A stretch of DNA of 64,000 bases from Xestospongia bergquistia (GCA_963965975.1 OZ014425.1:3113501-3177500); one strand, 5' to 3'; numbered from the stretch's first letter, positions 40,301 through 51,073 are shown. A program made the numbers and translations. The notes: generated by a model not told the origin, from the sequence alone.

Positions 40301-41126
40301 GCAAACTATCTTACTAAAATGTTAATAGCTCTTTATTTATTTAGTCCCATTAAGTCCTTTAGACTGAGCAGTTTACTTTATAAACTTCACTCAATAGTCT
40401 AAACCTTCTAATGACTTTAAATTAAAGACTTCATAGAGTTAATACAAATCATCTTACTAAACTCTTAATAGCTCTTTATTTATTTAGTCCATTAAGTCCT
40501 TTAGACTGAGCAGTTTACTTTATAAACTTCACTCAATAGTCTAAACCTTCTAATGACTTTAAATTAAAGACTTTAGAGCGTTAATGCAAACCTACTTACT
40601 AAACTGTTAGTAGCGGCTTCTTTAGTTTGTCCCATTAAGTCTTTCAGACTGAGCAGTTTACTTTATAAACTTCACTGAATAGTGTAAACCTTCTAAAGTC
40701 TTTAAATTAAAGACTTCAAAGAGTTAATACAAATCAATCTACTAAACTGTTAATAGCTCTTTGTTTAGTTAGTCCCATTAATACCTTTGGACTGAGCAGT
40801 TTACTCTATGTACTTCACTCAATAGTCTAAACCTTCTAAAGTCTTTAAATTAAAGACTTTAGAGCGTTAATGCAAAGAAACTAACTAAACTGTTAAGAGC
40901 AGTTTATTTAGTTAGTGCCACTAACTCCTTTAGACTGAGCAGTTTTCCTTATAATCTTCACTCAATAGTCTAAACCTTCTAAAGTGTTTAACTTAAAGAC
41001 TTTAGAGCGTTAATGCAAACATCTTACTAAACTGTTAATAGCTGTTTATTTAGTTAGTCCCATTAAGTCCATTAGACTGAGCAGTTTACTTTAAGAAGTT
41101 CACTCAATAGTCTAAACCTTCTAAAT
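37400..41126. repeat. Diverged edge subfamily of the satellite
   Basis: From about 37400 to the array end most monomers share diagnostic changes rare in the main array: GTTAGTCCCATTAAGTCC instead of GTTAGTGCCATAAAGTCC, CTTCACTCAATAG instead of CTTCTCTCAATAG, and TTAGTAGCAG variants. The period and the palindrome are kept, but individual monomers differ more from one another. This is the usual picture of array margins, which escape homogenisation. Confidence 0.85.
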
Positions 41127-41900
41127 CAACCTCAACAAATCAATCTCTTTCACCCTTTATATGCTGCTAGTCAATAAAAATGAACTTTTTCCATGTCTCA
41201 CTATCGACTTTCCTATATCATCATATGGGCACATCAAGATCAGACAAGGGTAGACTAGATAGTGAGACAATGTCACAGATTCAAGTAGATGTGTCTGTCA
41301 GAAATCATCAAAGAAAACTAGGATATGATAATTTAAATTCACCATCATCAGTATAGGAAGTAGCTATTAATCCCAGTGTAATGGTTGAAGAATGGATGGA
41401 GTAAAGTTACATATCATTTTAATATTAATCTTAGTAAATTAGATAACAATGTTAGTAAATATGATATCAATGTTGATAGGTCAGATATCAGCATTTCTAT
41501 ATCAGATATCAAGATGAGTAAATCAGATGTCAGTATCAGTGTACAATCAGATATCATAGTTAAAAATCATGTTGATGCCTGTTTGTAGTAGGTCTGATAT
41601 CAGCATTTCTAAATTAGATAAAGTCAACTCCATCCTATATTTACTTCATAATGCTACACATTTAAGAAGTTTTTACCTTTTCTAACATCTAAATAATGCT
41701 CTTAATAGTGCCAATACCTTCTGTAGGCTATACTTTAAAAGTAATGAAGATTTAGTGACAGCAAACAGTTGTATTGATGATTGTTGAATGATATATTGAA
41801 GGTATATTACCAAGAATACAGCTACAGTACAATAAAAAAATGTTTGTGAATGTTAATGTTACATTGATCAAGAGATTAAAGTAAATAGTTTATGAATTTT
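41127..41900. other. Satellite flank, no gene recognised
   Basis: Unique AT-rich sequence begins in mid-monomer. From about 41410 to 41620 there is a loose reiteration of GATATCA-containing words (for example TCAGATATCAGCATTTCTA near 41481, and TGATATCAGCATTTCTAAAT near 41593). It leaves a short open frame by lack of stops rather than by coding constraint. Confidence 0.6.
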
Positions 41901-42100
41901 NNNNNNNNNNNNNNNNNNNNNNNNNNNNNNNNNNNNNNNNNNNNNNNNNNNNNNNNNNNNNNNNNNNNNNNNNNNNNNNNNNNNNNNNNNNNNNNNNNNN
42001 NNNNNNNNNNNNNNNNNNNNNNNNNNNNNNNNNNNNNNNNNNNNNNNNNNNNNNNNNNNNNNNNNNNNNNNNNNNNNNNNNNNNNNNNNNNNNNNNNNNN
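41901..42100. other. Assembly gap (200 N)
   Basis: Exactly 200 undetermined bases. The round number suggests a placeholder of unknown true length. Confidence 0.99.
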
Positions 42101-43520
42101 GGTTCTGTAGGAAAGAGGATTGCATACTTCAAGGTCATCATCATATAACATAATTTCCAAAACAGTGGAAATAATAGAAAACAAAGGATGGTCCTTGTAA
42201 GACTTGCCATCTGACATTAGCCCATCTGCCCTTTGATTGCTAGTAAGTATCTAATTGGTGTGCATGCTACTAAATTCACATGTAAATGTATTATTGTTCT
42301 AAGCTCAGTATAAATCTTAAGGACAAAAGAGATTCCAGAAATGGATTATCATAGACACATTTTTTGTGAAATTTCAGAGGCCATTTTCCTTTATTCCTTT
42401 TAGGAATAAGCTTTTCTCCAATCATTCTCTTGTGGCTCCTAAAATGAACAATAAGAAAATACATATATATGTGTATTCATGTATACATGTATCCTACTCT
42501 GGTCATTTAGACAATCAGCTTGGAAACAACAAATAAGGGATGTGGTTTGTTTGGATCTTTCATACGAGGATCCCTTTGTTCCTCAGACACAAATCATCTA
42601 TCATGGAAGTACTGTCAAAGCTTCACTTTTATGGTCTATAGTACTGCTTCATTCATCTATCCACTCATCCGTTGATAGTGAAATAGGATGTTGTATTCAA
42701 GATGGGTTCTTTATAAAGTCTACTATGAAAAGACTAGAGTAAGTCTCTCACATAAAATATATATCAATTTGACAGTCCTTTGTCTAGATTCTGAAATTGA
42801 AGTGGTTATGATGTATCCAATGCAATCAAATGTTACTATTGAATGCAATATTCCACCTGTGAGTGTTTAATGCCCATTCAATGAATCTATCCATCCATTT
42901 TCTGTTTCATGTATCCATTCATCAGTCTATTGATCCATTCATCCACCCATTTATTCATTCATTCAATCAATGCATTCATTCATTCTTTTATAGCCCTAGC
43001 CTCTTATTGACTTTAGCTGTTCACTGGTGGTGACATTCTCATTTGAAGCTTCTTATCCATTTGTTAGAGACTTCCAAAATGAAAAAGACATCCAACATTT
43101 CCAGGGCCTCAATCAGTCTACTGTTACTATCACAACAGATGTCACATTATTATTAATTTTATATTGCAGAACTGCTCTGAAATGACTCAATAATAATAAT
43201 AATATTAAAGGTATTTGTTACCTAGCAACCATTAACACACACAAATTTATTTTTGCTATTTGTCCATTCAAAATTTGAATCAAAAAGTTATGCATCTATT
43301 TTAGCATAGATTGGTCTGATATTGTGGGTGGAGCCACAATGATCAGACTGTTCTTGCTGCACCATCTGGTCTTCAATATCTTGTTGGAGAAAAAGTATTG
43401 GACATTCCTAATAAGGTAAACTAGCAACTCCTCCACCTCTTGTGTCCATCCATCCTTCCAGCATCTATTCACCTCTTCAATACATTAACAGACTATTCAT
43501 TTATTTAACATTTTTTCTCT
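42101..43520. other. No gene recognised; degenerate CATT/CATC repeats
   Basis: Short open stretches exist, such as 42479-42742 and 42688-42870 on the plus strand, but no family is recognisable and no splice chain was found. They may be decayed upstream exons of the HECT pseudogene further right. Irregular TCCATTCAT-type repeats occupy about 42880-42992 and directly precede the candidate splice acceptor CTTTTATAG. The same kind of repeat recurs at about 43440-43500. Confidence 0.5.
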
Positions 43521-43906
43521 TTTTGTGTAGATCCATTCTGACGATATTGAGGTCCTAACAAGTTTTCTAGAGCAATATTCTGCTGGTTCAATACCTACTC
43601 TACTTCCTTCTCTATCTTTCTTGACCTTTGGACTACAAACTGTAAATACAACTATTTTTAACAGCTGATAACAGGGAAACTAATCCAGTTTAAACTCTCA
43701 TCACTTTACTCCAAGTCTCAAGTTACAGCATACACTTTCTCAGCATTTATAGAAGGTGAGAAAGTATTATTGACTAACAATAAAGCTATCGATTAACTAT
43801 AAAACCAAAAAAATGATAATTCAAAATTAATTACCTATTATTAAACTTAATAATTAATAGTAATTTATAAAAAGTTTAATAATTGAGTATGTTTAAATTT
43901 TATTTC
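43521..43906. repeat. Local tandem duplication, copy 1
   Basis: Begins TTTTGTGTAGATCCATTC and ends GTTTAAATTTTATTTC. It recurs 560 bp downstream with a few substitutions. The part following TGTGTAG is open as DIEVLTSFLEQYSAG and looks like an exon behind an acceptor, but no family is recognised. Confidence 0.9.
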
Positions 43907-44080
43907 AAAAGATATATGGGTGTGGCTTAGAAAATTACTAATGAAAACATTTGTAATCTCTAAAGACATTAATTTTAGTGATAGATGCAGTACATTATAT
44001 GTAATGAATAGTAAGAATTAATGAATCTAAAATTTGATTCTGAAATAAAAATACTATTTCATACAACTTTCAGTGCATAT

Positions 44081-44366
44081 TTTTGTGTAGATCCATTCTG
44101 ACGATATTGAGGTCCTAACAAGTTTTCTAGAACAATATTCTGCTGGTTCAATACCTACTCTACTTCCTTCTCTATCTTTCTTGACCTTTTTCAAGTTACA
44201 GCATACACTTTGTCAGCATTTATAGAAGGTGAGAAAGAATTATTGACTAACAATAACAGCTATCAATTAACTATAAAATAAAATGATAATTTAAAATTAA
44301 TTACCTATTATTAAACTTAATAATTTATAAAAAGTTTAATAATTGAGTATATTTAAATTTTATTTC
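44081..44366. repeat. Local tandem duplication, copy 2 (internally deleted)
   Basis: Copy of 43521-43906 lacking roughly 88 bp (about 43630-43717 of copy 1) and a few smaller pieces. The exon-like start is kept, so an exon-intron unit appears to have been duplicated in tandem. Confidence 0.9.
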
Positions 44367-46252
44367 GAATTGAATGCGTGGGCAGATACATTTAACATTT
44401 GAAACATCACATAAAAATACATAATGACAAAGATGTGAGATGTTTGTCTGTTCATTCATTAAATGATTAGTCCGTTCATTCATCCATCTATCTGTTTATT
44501 TCCTTTTAGTCAACTATTATTCATGATGATAGAGAGTCCCTCGAATTACTTCCACTTACAACAAAGTCATCTACTCCAAGACATTTACCCTCAAACTAGA
44601 TGACACAGATAATGAAGAAGATCTTTTTGTCTTTGTCTTCCTCTATTGTTTATTATACAATGTACATACAATAGGTAAAACAAGTCTTAAAATTACTCAT
44701 AATGGTTAGTATAAGATGAATTGCTCTCTTGTTTTCTTGTCATAGGAGAGCCCATCCTTTCAACTTGTTTATAACCCATATCATCTCATGTACAAGGATG
44801 TTCTGGAAAGTTTGCAAATTGTACTTTCAACCAAGAACAAATCAACTTTGTGTTTGATGCTCAAGATTGTATGCTTCAAATTCTATTGGTTAGTTTGATA
44901 TTAGCCTTGTCATTTATTTATCCATCCATTCATTCATTCGTCCATTCATCTATTCATCCATCCATTCATTCATTTGCCATTTATCCATTCATCCATCCAT
45001 TACAGCACTTATAAAAAGCAATGATTATTACCATGCTACAACATCAACAAAGCAAATAATGGTTACTTCTACCTCACACTGTCCAGCTCGTTTCCACTTA
45101 ATTCAGTCTCCCTTTTGACCTCTCTTTAATAGAGACACTCAACAGGATCCTGTAGCTCACCCTTTTCTCCTCCTCCATTCCTCTTACCAAAGAAGCATAA
45201 AGAAAAAAGAAGTATCTCCTTGTCAACAACACCAAGATCCTCACTCTTAGTCCCATAATGTAGCAACATGAGGAGCGCGAGCAATAGTACTGGCAGCTGA
45301 TAGTAACTATGACACTCTTTGAAGTAACACAAGTAGTAGTTTTACTTTCTCTATTCCTGTTATACCAAGTTTAATGGAGGATTTCTTTTGGTTGGTTATA
45401 AGAGTGCTGCCTCTTCATGTGGAGGTCTACTTACATAACAGGTTTGTCCTCACATATACTATGAATGTTTGACTCTTTCTTTCTCTTTAGATGTTCTAGT
45501 ATTATTACAATGAATGATAGTCTACTATTGCTTTGTAATAATGTCATTAATAGTAATAGGAGAAGTATGTCAAAGAACAAACCAGGTATATAATGAATAG
45601 ATGGATAAAGGAGTGTAACAATAGATGACAAATGAATGAGAGAGTAATGGACATATCATTGAAGTCAATGGATGGATGAGTAGATAGACTAATGTAAAGA
45701 CAGGTGAACATATGGATTCACAAACAGATAAATAGATTTACTAATGAATGTTTTATTAATGAGTGCTTTGTTAATGATTGTTCTGTTCTCTTTTTATAGT
45801 GGTTTTTGTAAATGATCTACTTGATACTCATGTGTGTAGTCCTTTGTTGCTCCCTGAGTCTTGTTCTGATAAGTGGGTAGAGGGAGTTATGGGAAATCAA
45901 AGTGAAAATATTCAAACTGGGGAGCGATTTGCTCCCTAACAATAGAATGTCTATCAAACTGGTAAAAACATATCACACCACAACATTGGAGACTGAGAAA
46001 TATGAAAAGTAATTATTATAATTTGTGCATGTTTTTAGCAATTTTCTACCTATCCATTAATCCATCCATTTATCATTTACTTCCTCTTTTTGTCAGCTAT
46101 GAATGATGCTGGGTCTCCTACTATTTTTATCACAACTGGTCCCCCTACCTGCTACCTACACAACTGATGTGTTCTCTCTATCACGCTCTCTTTTCTCTTA
46201 AGTCTACTCCAACAGAAATGAAATTAGTATATTTGATATCTGTATCTCTTAG
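44367..46252. other. Probable decayed 5' part of the HECT locus; simple repeats
   Basis: No convincing splice chain was found. Irregular CCATTCATTCAT-type repeats lie at about 44450-44500 and 44925-45003, the latter running into ATTACAG, a possible acceptor. Open plus-strand stretches such as VVFVNDLLDTHVC (about 45800-45840) are preceded by CTTTTTATAG but soon hit stops. This would suit the missing N-lobe exons of the HECT pseudogene, but homology was not recognised. Confidence 0.4.
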
Positions 46253-47598
46253 TCAAGGAAGGATCAGGCTATCCTTATATCTGTAAAGGGGTTTACGATT
46301 ACCTTTGTGGCATGGAGCTAAACGAAATCACTATTGACTATACTATTATACCTGATTATGACATCAATCTGTTAGTAAGCAAGGTAAATAAGTCATGATG
46401 ACTATGTTATAGGTACTTCTAATTTAAGAGTGTATTCAGCTTAGATTTACTGAACTAACCTGAACTTATGTTAAAAGAAAAATGACAGTACTATTCCCAC
46501 AATAAAACTTTATAATTTGTTTACAATTTTCCTACTTATTAGCAGTTAGAGACACTTTTCCTATCTCTGTTATTTATAGACTTGTTAATTGTTGTCTTAG
46601 ATGATAGATGCTGTCAGCAACGAGCAGATCCAAGTCCAATCCATGGATGCAATAGAAGTACTGTCCTACTATGGGTTCAACAAGAGTCCCACAACATTGA
46701 CACTTGAAGATCGTTCTTCCTTACTCCATAGTATCACAATGTACTATACAATACTTCAATCAAAAGCTGAGCTTGATCAACTATTGAATGGTCTATAAAC
46801 TCTTGGTGTGGCAGATGCCATGAAGTCTCACCCGAATAGTCTAGAACCCCTCTTCACTGCTCCTTCATACCCTACTGAATTGACTCCAGGTATTGATTGA
46901 ATAGAAAAGTCGATAGTGCATGTACTTTGTGATAATGGTTTGCTCTTTTATTTCTAATAGTGAGTATCTAGTCACTGTTTCAAAACCGAGTTCACTACTC
47001 TGAGAATTCAAGTCATAGGAAGGAGAAAGACATGTCAACGTACATACTTTTTTGTGACTATTTAGAGGATTGCAAAAGTAAGTAGTTTAGTCATCCTATT
47101 TATTAAAAATAAAACAACAACCTTGTATTGTATTCATTTGCCAATGTCAATACTTTCTGGTGATGGGGTTGGCCTTGTGGTTTATAGCTCACTAAGTAAT
47201 TACATAATTGAGGTAGCTTTCAGCCTCTATTGTTTTAGTGATTTCTTTGATATCATTTCATTAGTCACTTAATGTATACATTCACTAAAATTAGTTATAA
47301 AATTTGCATACACCGTTTAGATACTTTCAATATACTTTTACATTCCTTACAGGTGGGAGTAATGAAGTTTCCTTAAAGGACATTCTGTGTTTCTTTACTG
47401 GTTCATCAGCTGTATCTCCATTCGGGTTTGATATAGATCCAACCCTGTCATTCAGTCACAATGCAGTTTATCCAACAGCCTCTACATGTACTTTCTCACT
47501 CACTCTACATACATGATACTACAATGACTATAATCAATTTAAGCTCAAAATTGATCAGGCCTTTCTTTACTTGTCATGGTGGGTTTGGTGTAGTTTGA
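46253..47598 (+). pseudogene. HECT-domain E3 ubiquitin ligase pseudogene (C-terminal half of the domain)
   Basis: Four exons can be joined in phase: 46253-46383, 46601-46889, 46961-47077 and 47353 onward, each bounded by AG and GT. They read in order like the HECT domain of G2E3-type ligases: VYDYLCGMELNEITIDY, then TLGVADAMKSHP, then FCDYLEDC, then FFTGSSAVSPFGFD and PTASTCTFSL. The TC in the last piece matches the HECT catalytic cysteine that carries ubiquitin. The copy is broken by TAA at 46797-46799, TAG at 46969-46971 and TGA at 47514-47516. A one-base shift precedes the family-like end CHGGFGVV, which stops at 47596-47598. The first HECT exons were not found. The HECT assignment rests on motif recognition by eye and is fairly secure. 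Confidence 0.72.
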
Positions 47599-47828
47599 TT
47601 AATGTTACATTCAATATATATTTATGTTCTTGATAGTTTATCTTATGCTCATTGTATTCATTTTATGTTGATTTTATTTTATGTTTTTTGATAGTATTGT
47701 CTATCTAATGCTTGTATACTTCTGATAAATTTTTGGTAATTTTTTTATTATTTTACATTCAATCTGTTTATATTTTAGAAGGGATTCATATTTTCAAAAA
47801 AAGGGGAAATGTTTCCATAACTGTTTGT
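47599..47828. other. AT-rich spacer, nothing recognised
   Basis: T-rich sequence between the HECT pseudogene end and the truncated integrase copy. No coding signal was seen. Confidence 0.6.
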
Positions 47829-48052
47829 GGTGTTTCCATCCTAGCTTGAGCCATTCTGAGAACCCATAGCTGATGTGGTGTTTGGTTGTGTGCTGTGCGT
47901 AGAGGATGATTACACCATGCCTCATGAAACATGTCTACTTGAGATTGTATAATTGGTAGATAAACAAAAAGTTGAGGGCACATATATCAACTTCACTAAC
48001 TGAATCTAATAGACCTACTTCTTCCAGTGTATAGAACTGGAAGTAATAGAAT
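47829..48052 (-). pseudogene. Duplicated C-terminal fragment of the integrase pseudogene
   Basis: 224 bp nearly identical to 48590-48811. On the minus strand it encodes the same HEAWCNHPLRTAHNQTPHQL stretch that ends the integrase core of the neighbouring copy. It starts abruptly on the left, and on the right it joins an inverted fragment of the HECT locus (48057-48146). It is a segmental copy, not an independent gene. Confidence 0.85.
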
Positions 48053-48056
48053 TATT

Positions 48057-48146
48057 CTTCTATTGCATCCATGAATTGGACTTGGATCTGCTCGTTGCTG
48101 ACAGCATTTATCATCTAAGACAACAATTAACAAGTCTATAAATAAT
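48057..48146 (-). repeat. Inverted copy of HECT pseudogene intron-exon border
   Basis: About 90 bp are the reverse complement of 46570-46659 with only about two differences. They include the TTGTCTTAG acceptor and the start of the exon reading DAVSNEQIQVQ. The fragment lies directly beside the truncated integrase copy. Confidence 0.9.
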
Positions 48147-48501
48147 GCTAATCTAACTTTACACCTGGTATAATGTTATAGATTTAAAATCCTTTGCTGG
48201 ATGTAGTCAAATGGAGAAAACAAGAGAACAAATTGTGTACTAACGGCACATTTGGTACTACACATACAAACTAAGCAGGGTTTATTATAGAATTTATATA
48301 TGCCTTGATGGAGGGAGGGGTACAATTGGTCACAAGTAGGAATGCTTTCCCAGAACGTTTTGGAAATTCAGGTCCTCAGTTGTTTTTTTGTGGCTTTTGG
48401 GCTACAGAAAGCTATAACTAATGATTATATCACGGAGACAAGTACTTGTTCTAACTGATGTCATGACTATAGTTAATATTATGCCTTGTAAATTACATGG
48501 A
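48147..48501. other. No gene recognised
   Basis: Sequence between the inverted HECT fragment and the integrase pseudogene. No repeat, motif or splice chain was recognised. Confidence 0.5.
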
Positions 48502-49496
48502 CTAACAAACGTATTGTATAACATGACACTGATTACAAAATGTACATACTTCAGTAATTCCAGTAACTCCTAGTATTGCCCTGGCAGTTGGTGTTTCCAT
48601 CCTAGCTTGAGCCATTCTGAGAATCCATAGCTGATGTGGTGTTCGGTTGTGTGCTGTACGTAGAGGATGATTACACCATGCCTCATGAAACATGTCCACT
48701 TGAGATTGTATAATTGGTAGATAAACAAAGTTGAGAACACATATATCAACTTCACTAACTGAATCTAATAGACCTACTTCTTCCAGTGAATAGAACAGGA
48801 AGTAATAGAATCTAATGCAACCTTCTCTCCATAAACGTTCTATTCTTTGGTTGTGGACACTTCAACCACAGATGAAACTTCCTCTCTCCAGACCTTTCTT
48901 GAAATGCTCAAGCATGAAGTGTCCAACTAGAACATTTTCTCCTCCACACTCCGAATGTACATGAGATGGTAATCCATAACACTTGACACCTTGCAGAAAT
49001 GCATTAAAAACAGTCACAGCTTTGTTAGTAGAGGCTACTTTTAAGTAAACTGGAACTTGGCTATATCCATCTATTCCTTCATGTATTACTAATAGCCGCC
49101 TCATAACTTTGTGATATCCATCAATGTGCCAACATTATATTGCTGACAAGGAAAAGTTCTATGTAGCCTAGTTTCAAATCCCAAGGGGTCAACACAATGA
49201 ATAGACTCTTTTACTCTTTCTCTTTGCAATATCTCACCATTAACTTTAAGCAGGGTCTGTATTGATTGTATACCACAAGCAAGTAAGAGTGTTACAATCT
49301 CGTTAACCAGGTCATGCAAATGTTGATTAGTTATTTCACTGAATCAATTACATTCAATTCCAAATTCTGTTAGTCTTCTTTGAATCATATGTGTAGAGTA
49401 ACCTATCAGTGCTGCAATCTAAGTTTATTTAAATCCAAGAATCTAACTTAATCCTCACATATGTCTAAAGGTGGTCGACCATGGCCTCTCACACCC
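48502..49496 (-). pseudogene. Integrase core (rve/DDE-type) transposase-like pseudogene
   Basis: Reading the minus strand, the pieces follow the order of the multi-copy integrase core proteins of invertebrate and fish genomes: GRPPLDI (about 49480), IQRRLTEFGIEC (about 49370), ESIHCVDPLGFETRLHR, HIDGYHKVMRRLLVIHEGID, YGLPSHVHSECGGEN, SVHNQRIERLW and HEAWCNHPLRTAHNRTPHQL. The first catalytic Asp (HIDGYHK) and the Glu (QRIERLW) are present. The second Asp, expected before the GGEN motif, is Glu (SEC). The copy is dead: it has early stops, a frameshift with a small deletion just before HIDGYHK (about 49128), and TGA at 48862-48864 where the family has Arg, a CGA-to-TGA type change. No terminal repeats were found. 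Confidence 0.8.
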
Positions 49497-49769
49497 AAAG
49501 TAATCACCTTCATTGCTAGTCAGTAGTTAATTGAACAATAAGTTGGTGGACTACTCCAGTTATAGGAGTGAAGTCCCAGCGATTAGGAACCAGCAATTCT
49601 AGGTGTATACATATAAATGGTCAGCTCCCTTATAAGAGCCTTCTTAGTGCATACATATCTCGAGGAATAGATTCTCTTAAATCATCTCTATTCCTTCTCA
49701 AATTTGTCTATGCTTTCAATCCATCCATCCATCCTTATCAAGCTGCAGCATACACAGATAACACAGCTT
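49497..49769. other. Spacer with short CCATC repeat, nothing recognised
   Basis: Sequence between the integrase pseudogene and the inverted HECT copy. It contains a short run of CCATCCATCC near 49720. The open stretch at 49568-49771 shows no family resemblance. Confidence 0.5.
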
Positions 49770-50211
49770 GAGTTTAAATTGATTATAGTCATTGTAGTAT
49801 TGTGTTGGTAGAGTAAGTGAGAAAGTGAAAAGTACATGTAGTGGCTGCTGGATACAAGGTTGCTGGATTACTTACTTTTGCAATCCTCTAAATAGTCACC
49901 AAAAAGTGTGTATGTTGACATGTCTTTCTCCTTTCTATGACTTGATTTCTCAGGGTAGCGAACTTGGTTTTGAAACAGTGACTTGATACTCACTATTAGA
50001 AATAAAAGAGCAAACACATTACCACAAAGTACATGTACTATTGACTTTTCTATTCAATCAATACCTGGAGTCAATTCAGTAGGGGGTGTGAAGGAGCAGT
50101 GAAAAGGTTTTCATACTATTCTGATGAGACTTCATGGCATCTGTCATACCAAGAGTTTGAAGTCTGTTCAATAGTTGATCAAGCTTACCTTTTTTATCAA
50201 AGTATTGTATA
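49770..50211 (-). pseudogene. Inverted, internally deleted copy of the HECT pseudogene
   Basis: The reverse complement matches 46744-47100 and then jumps to about 47478-47549, so most of one intron and the upstream part of the final exon are missing. The deletion joins intron sequence just behind the GTAAGT donor to the last exon. At the two places where the plus-strand copy has stops (TAA at 46797, TAG at 46969) this copy has CAA and AAG. It reads LQTLGMTDAMKSH and VSIKSLFQ. It has its own small indels in the segment following KSH. Both copies therefore descend from a less damaged HECT gene. Confidence 0.85.
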
Positions 50212-50236
50212 CTTTGAGTTAAGGACTGCCATAGAC

Positions 50237-50650
50237 TTGTTAAAGGCTTTATGCTTGATGATTAGGCTGTAAGTCCGTTGTAATCATGCCAGTTAGGATG
50301 ATGTCATTTTTCTCAAGTCAATTGGTTACTAACATCACTTTCCAAAGATACCTTGTGCCTGAACTTCAATATCTACTTCATTGGAAATTTTCACGCAAAA
50401 TAAATAAGGTATAAGGAATGCCATAGCCATCTCTGACTTTATCCTTGGCAATTAGGTTTTAAGTCTGTAGTAATTGTACCAATTAGGATCATGTCATTTT
50501 TCTCATAGATCTATTGTGCCAAAACTTCAGTACATACTCCATTCGCAATTTTTACTCATATAGATGACGAATCAATTACAGTTTGCAATAGAAATCTTAA
50601 GGCTTCATGCTGGCAAATTAGGGTTTAAGGCTATTGTAATCATATCGTAT
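50237..50650. repeat. Degenerate tandem repeat, about 165-200 bp unit, 2.3 copies
   Basis: Three successive segments (about 50237, 50436 and 50601) share the order GGCTTTATGCTTG or GGCTTCATGCTGG, ATTAGG, TTAAGTCTGTAGTAAT, and TTAGGAT-ATGTCATTTTTCTCA. The third copy breaks off after GTAATCATATCG. Function unknown. Confidence 0.7.
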
Positions 50651-50670
50651 TATATTGCTGATAATAGTAA

Positions 50671-50890
50671 TACTTAATAATGATAATAACAATAATAATG
50701 ATGATAAAAATAATAATAATAGTAATAGCTATGATAATAATAATGATAATAGTAATAATAAAAAGAACAACAACGGTAACAATGACAATAATAATGTTAT
50801 TTTTTAAAAATTGGACCAGCCATAGGCAGAGACATAATGCATCCTGAAATTATAATAATAACAACAATTAACAATAATAATAATGATCAT
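50671..50890. repeat. Imperfect (AAT)n simple repeat
   Basis: Runs of AATAAT, GATAAT and AACAAC occupy 50671-50805 and resume at about 50848-50886. Confidence 0.9.
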
Positions 50891-51073
50891 TATATCTCAG
50901 TTAGCTATTAAAATATGAATTAACTGACTTAAAGGTCTATTGAAGACTCTTTAATTGGTTTCGATTTGGAGAAACTGCTGCCTCTTATGTAGAGAATAGA
51001 GGAATGCAATAGAGCAAAATTCAGTTTTCATCTAATCTATTCGATGGTCTTATTATAGGATGTCTCACTTTTG

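Larger units (their letters stand above)
1..41126. repeat. 143-bp satellite DNA array (about 270 monomers)
   Basis: Near-identical monomers repeat with a period of 143 bp: the landmark TTCTAA recurs at 2, 145, 288 and 431. The array starts before the window and ends in mid-monomer near 41126, interrupted only by the retroelement at 27011-28980. Every monomer contains the same ordered landmarks: a 27-bp palindrome, GAGCGTTAATGCAAAC, TTACTAAACTG, TAGCTGTTTATTTAGTTAGT, GCCATAAAGTCC, TTTAGACTGAGCAG and TCTCTCAATAGTCTAAACC. Occasional monomers are shortened or expanded, for example a deletion near 35218-35262, a short insertion near 10684-10695 and a duplicated dyad near 14010-14046. No open reading frame survives in it. 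The size and homogeneity suggest constitutive heterochromatin or pericentromeric DNA; this is inference. Confidence 0.98.

Noticed and set aside
1..41126. CRISPR-like array
   Set aside because: Repeats are contiguous 143-bp monomers without unique spacers, in eukaryotic-type sequence; this is satellite DNA.
1..41126. Hammerhead ribozyme within the satellite monomer
   Set aside because: Some satellites carry one, but no CUGANGA box with a following GAAA was found in the monomer on either strand.
41385..41588. 67-codon plus-strand open stretch
   Set aside because: It arises from reiterated GATATCA-type words; low-complexity Ser/Asp/Ile product without support.
41868..42217. Several open frames crossing the N gap
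   Set aside because: Their open length is made almost entirely of undetermined bases.
45126..45631. Two minus-strand open stretches
   Set aside because: No motif, no splice partners, and they lie in a region of decayed plus-strand sequence.
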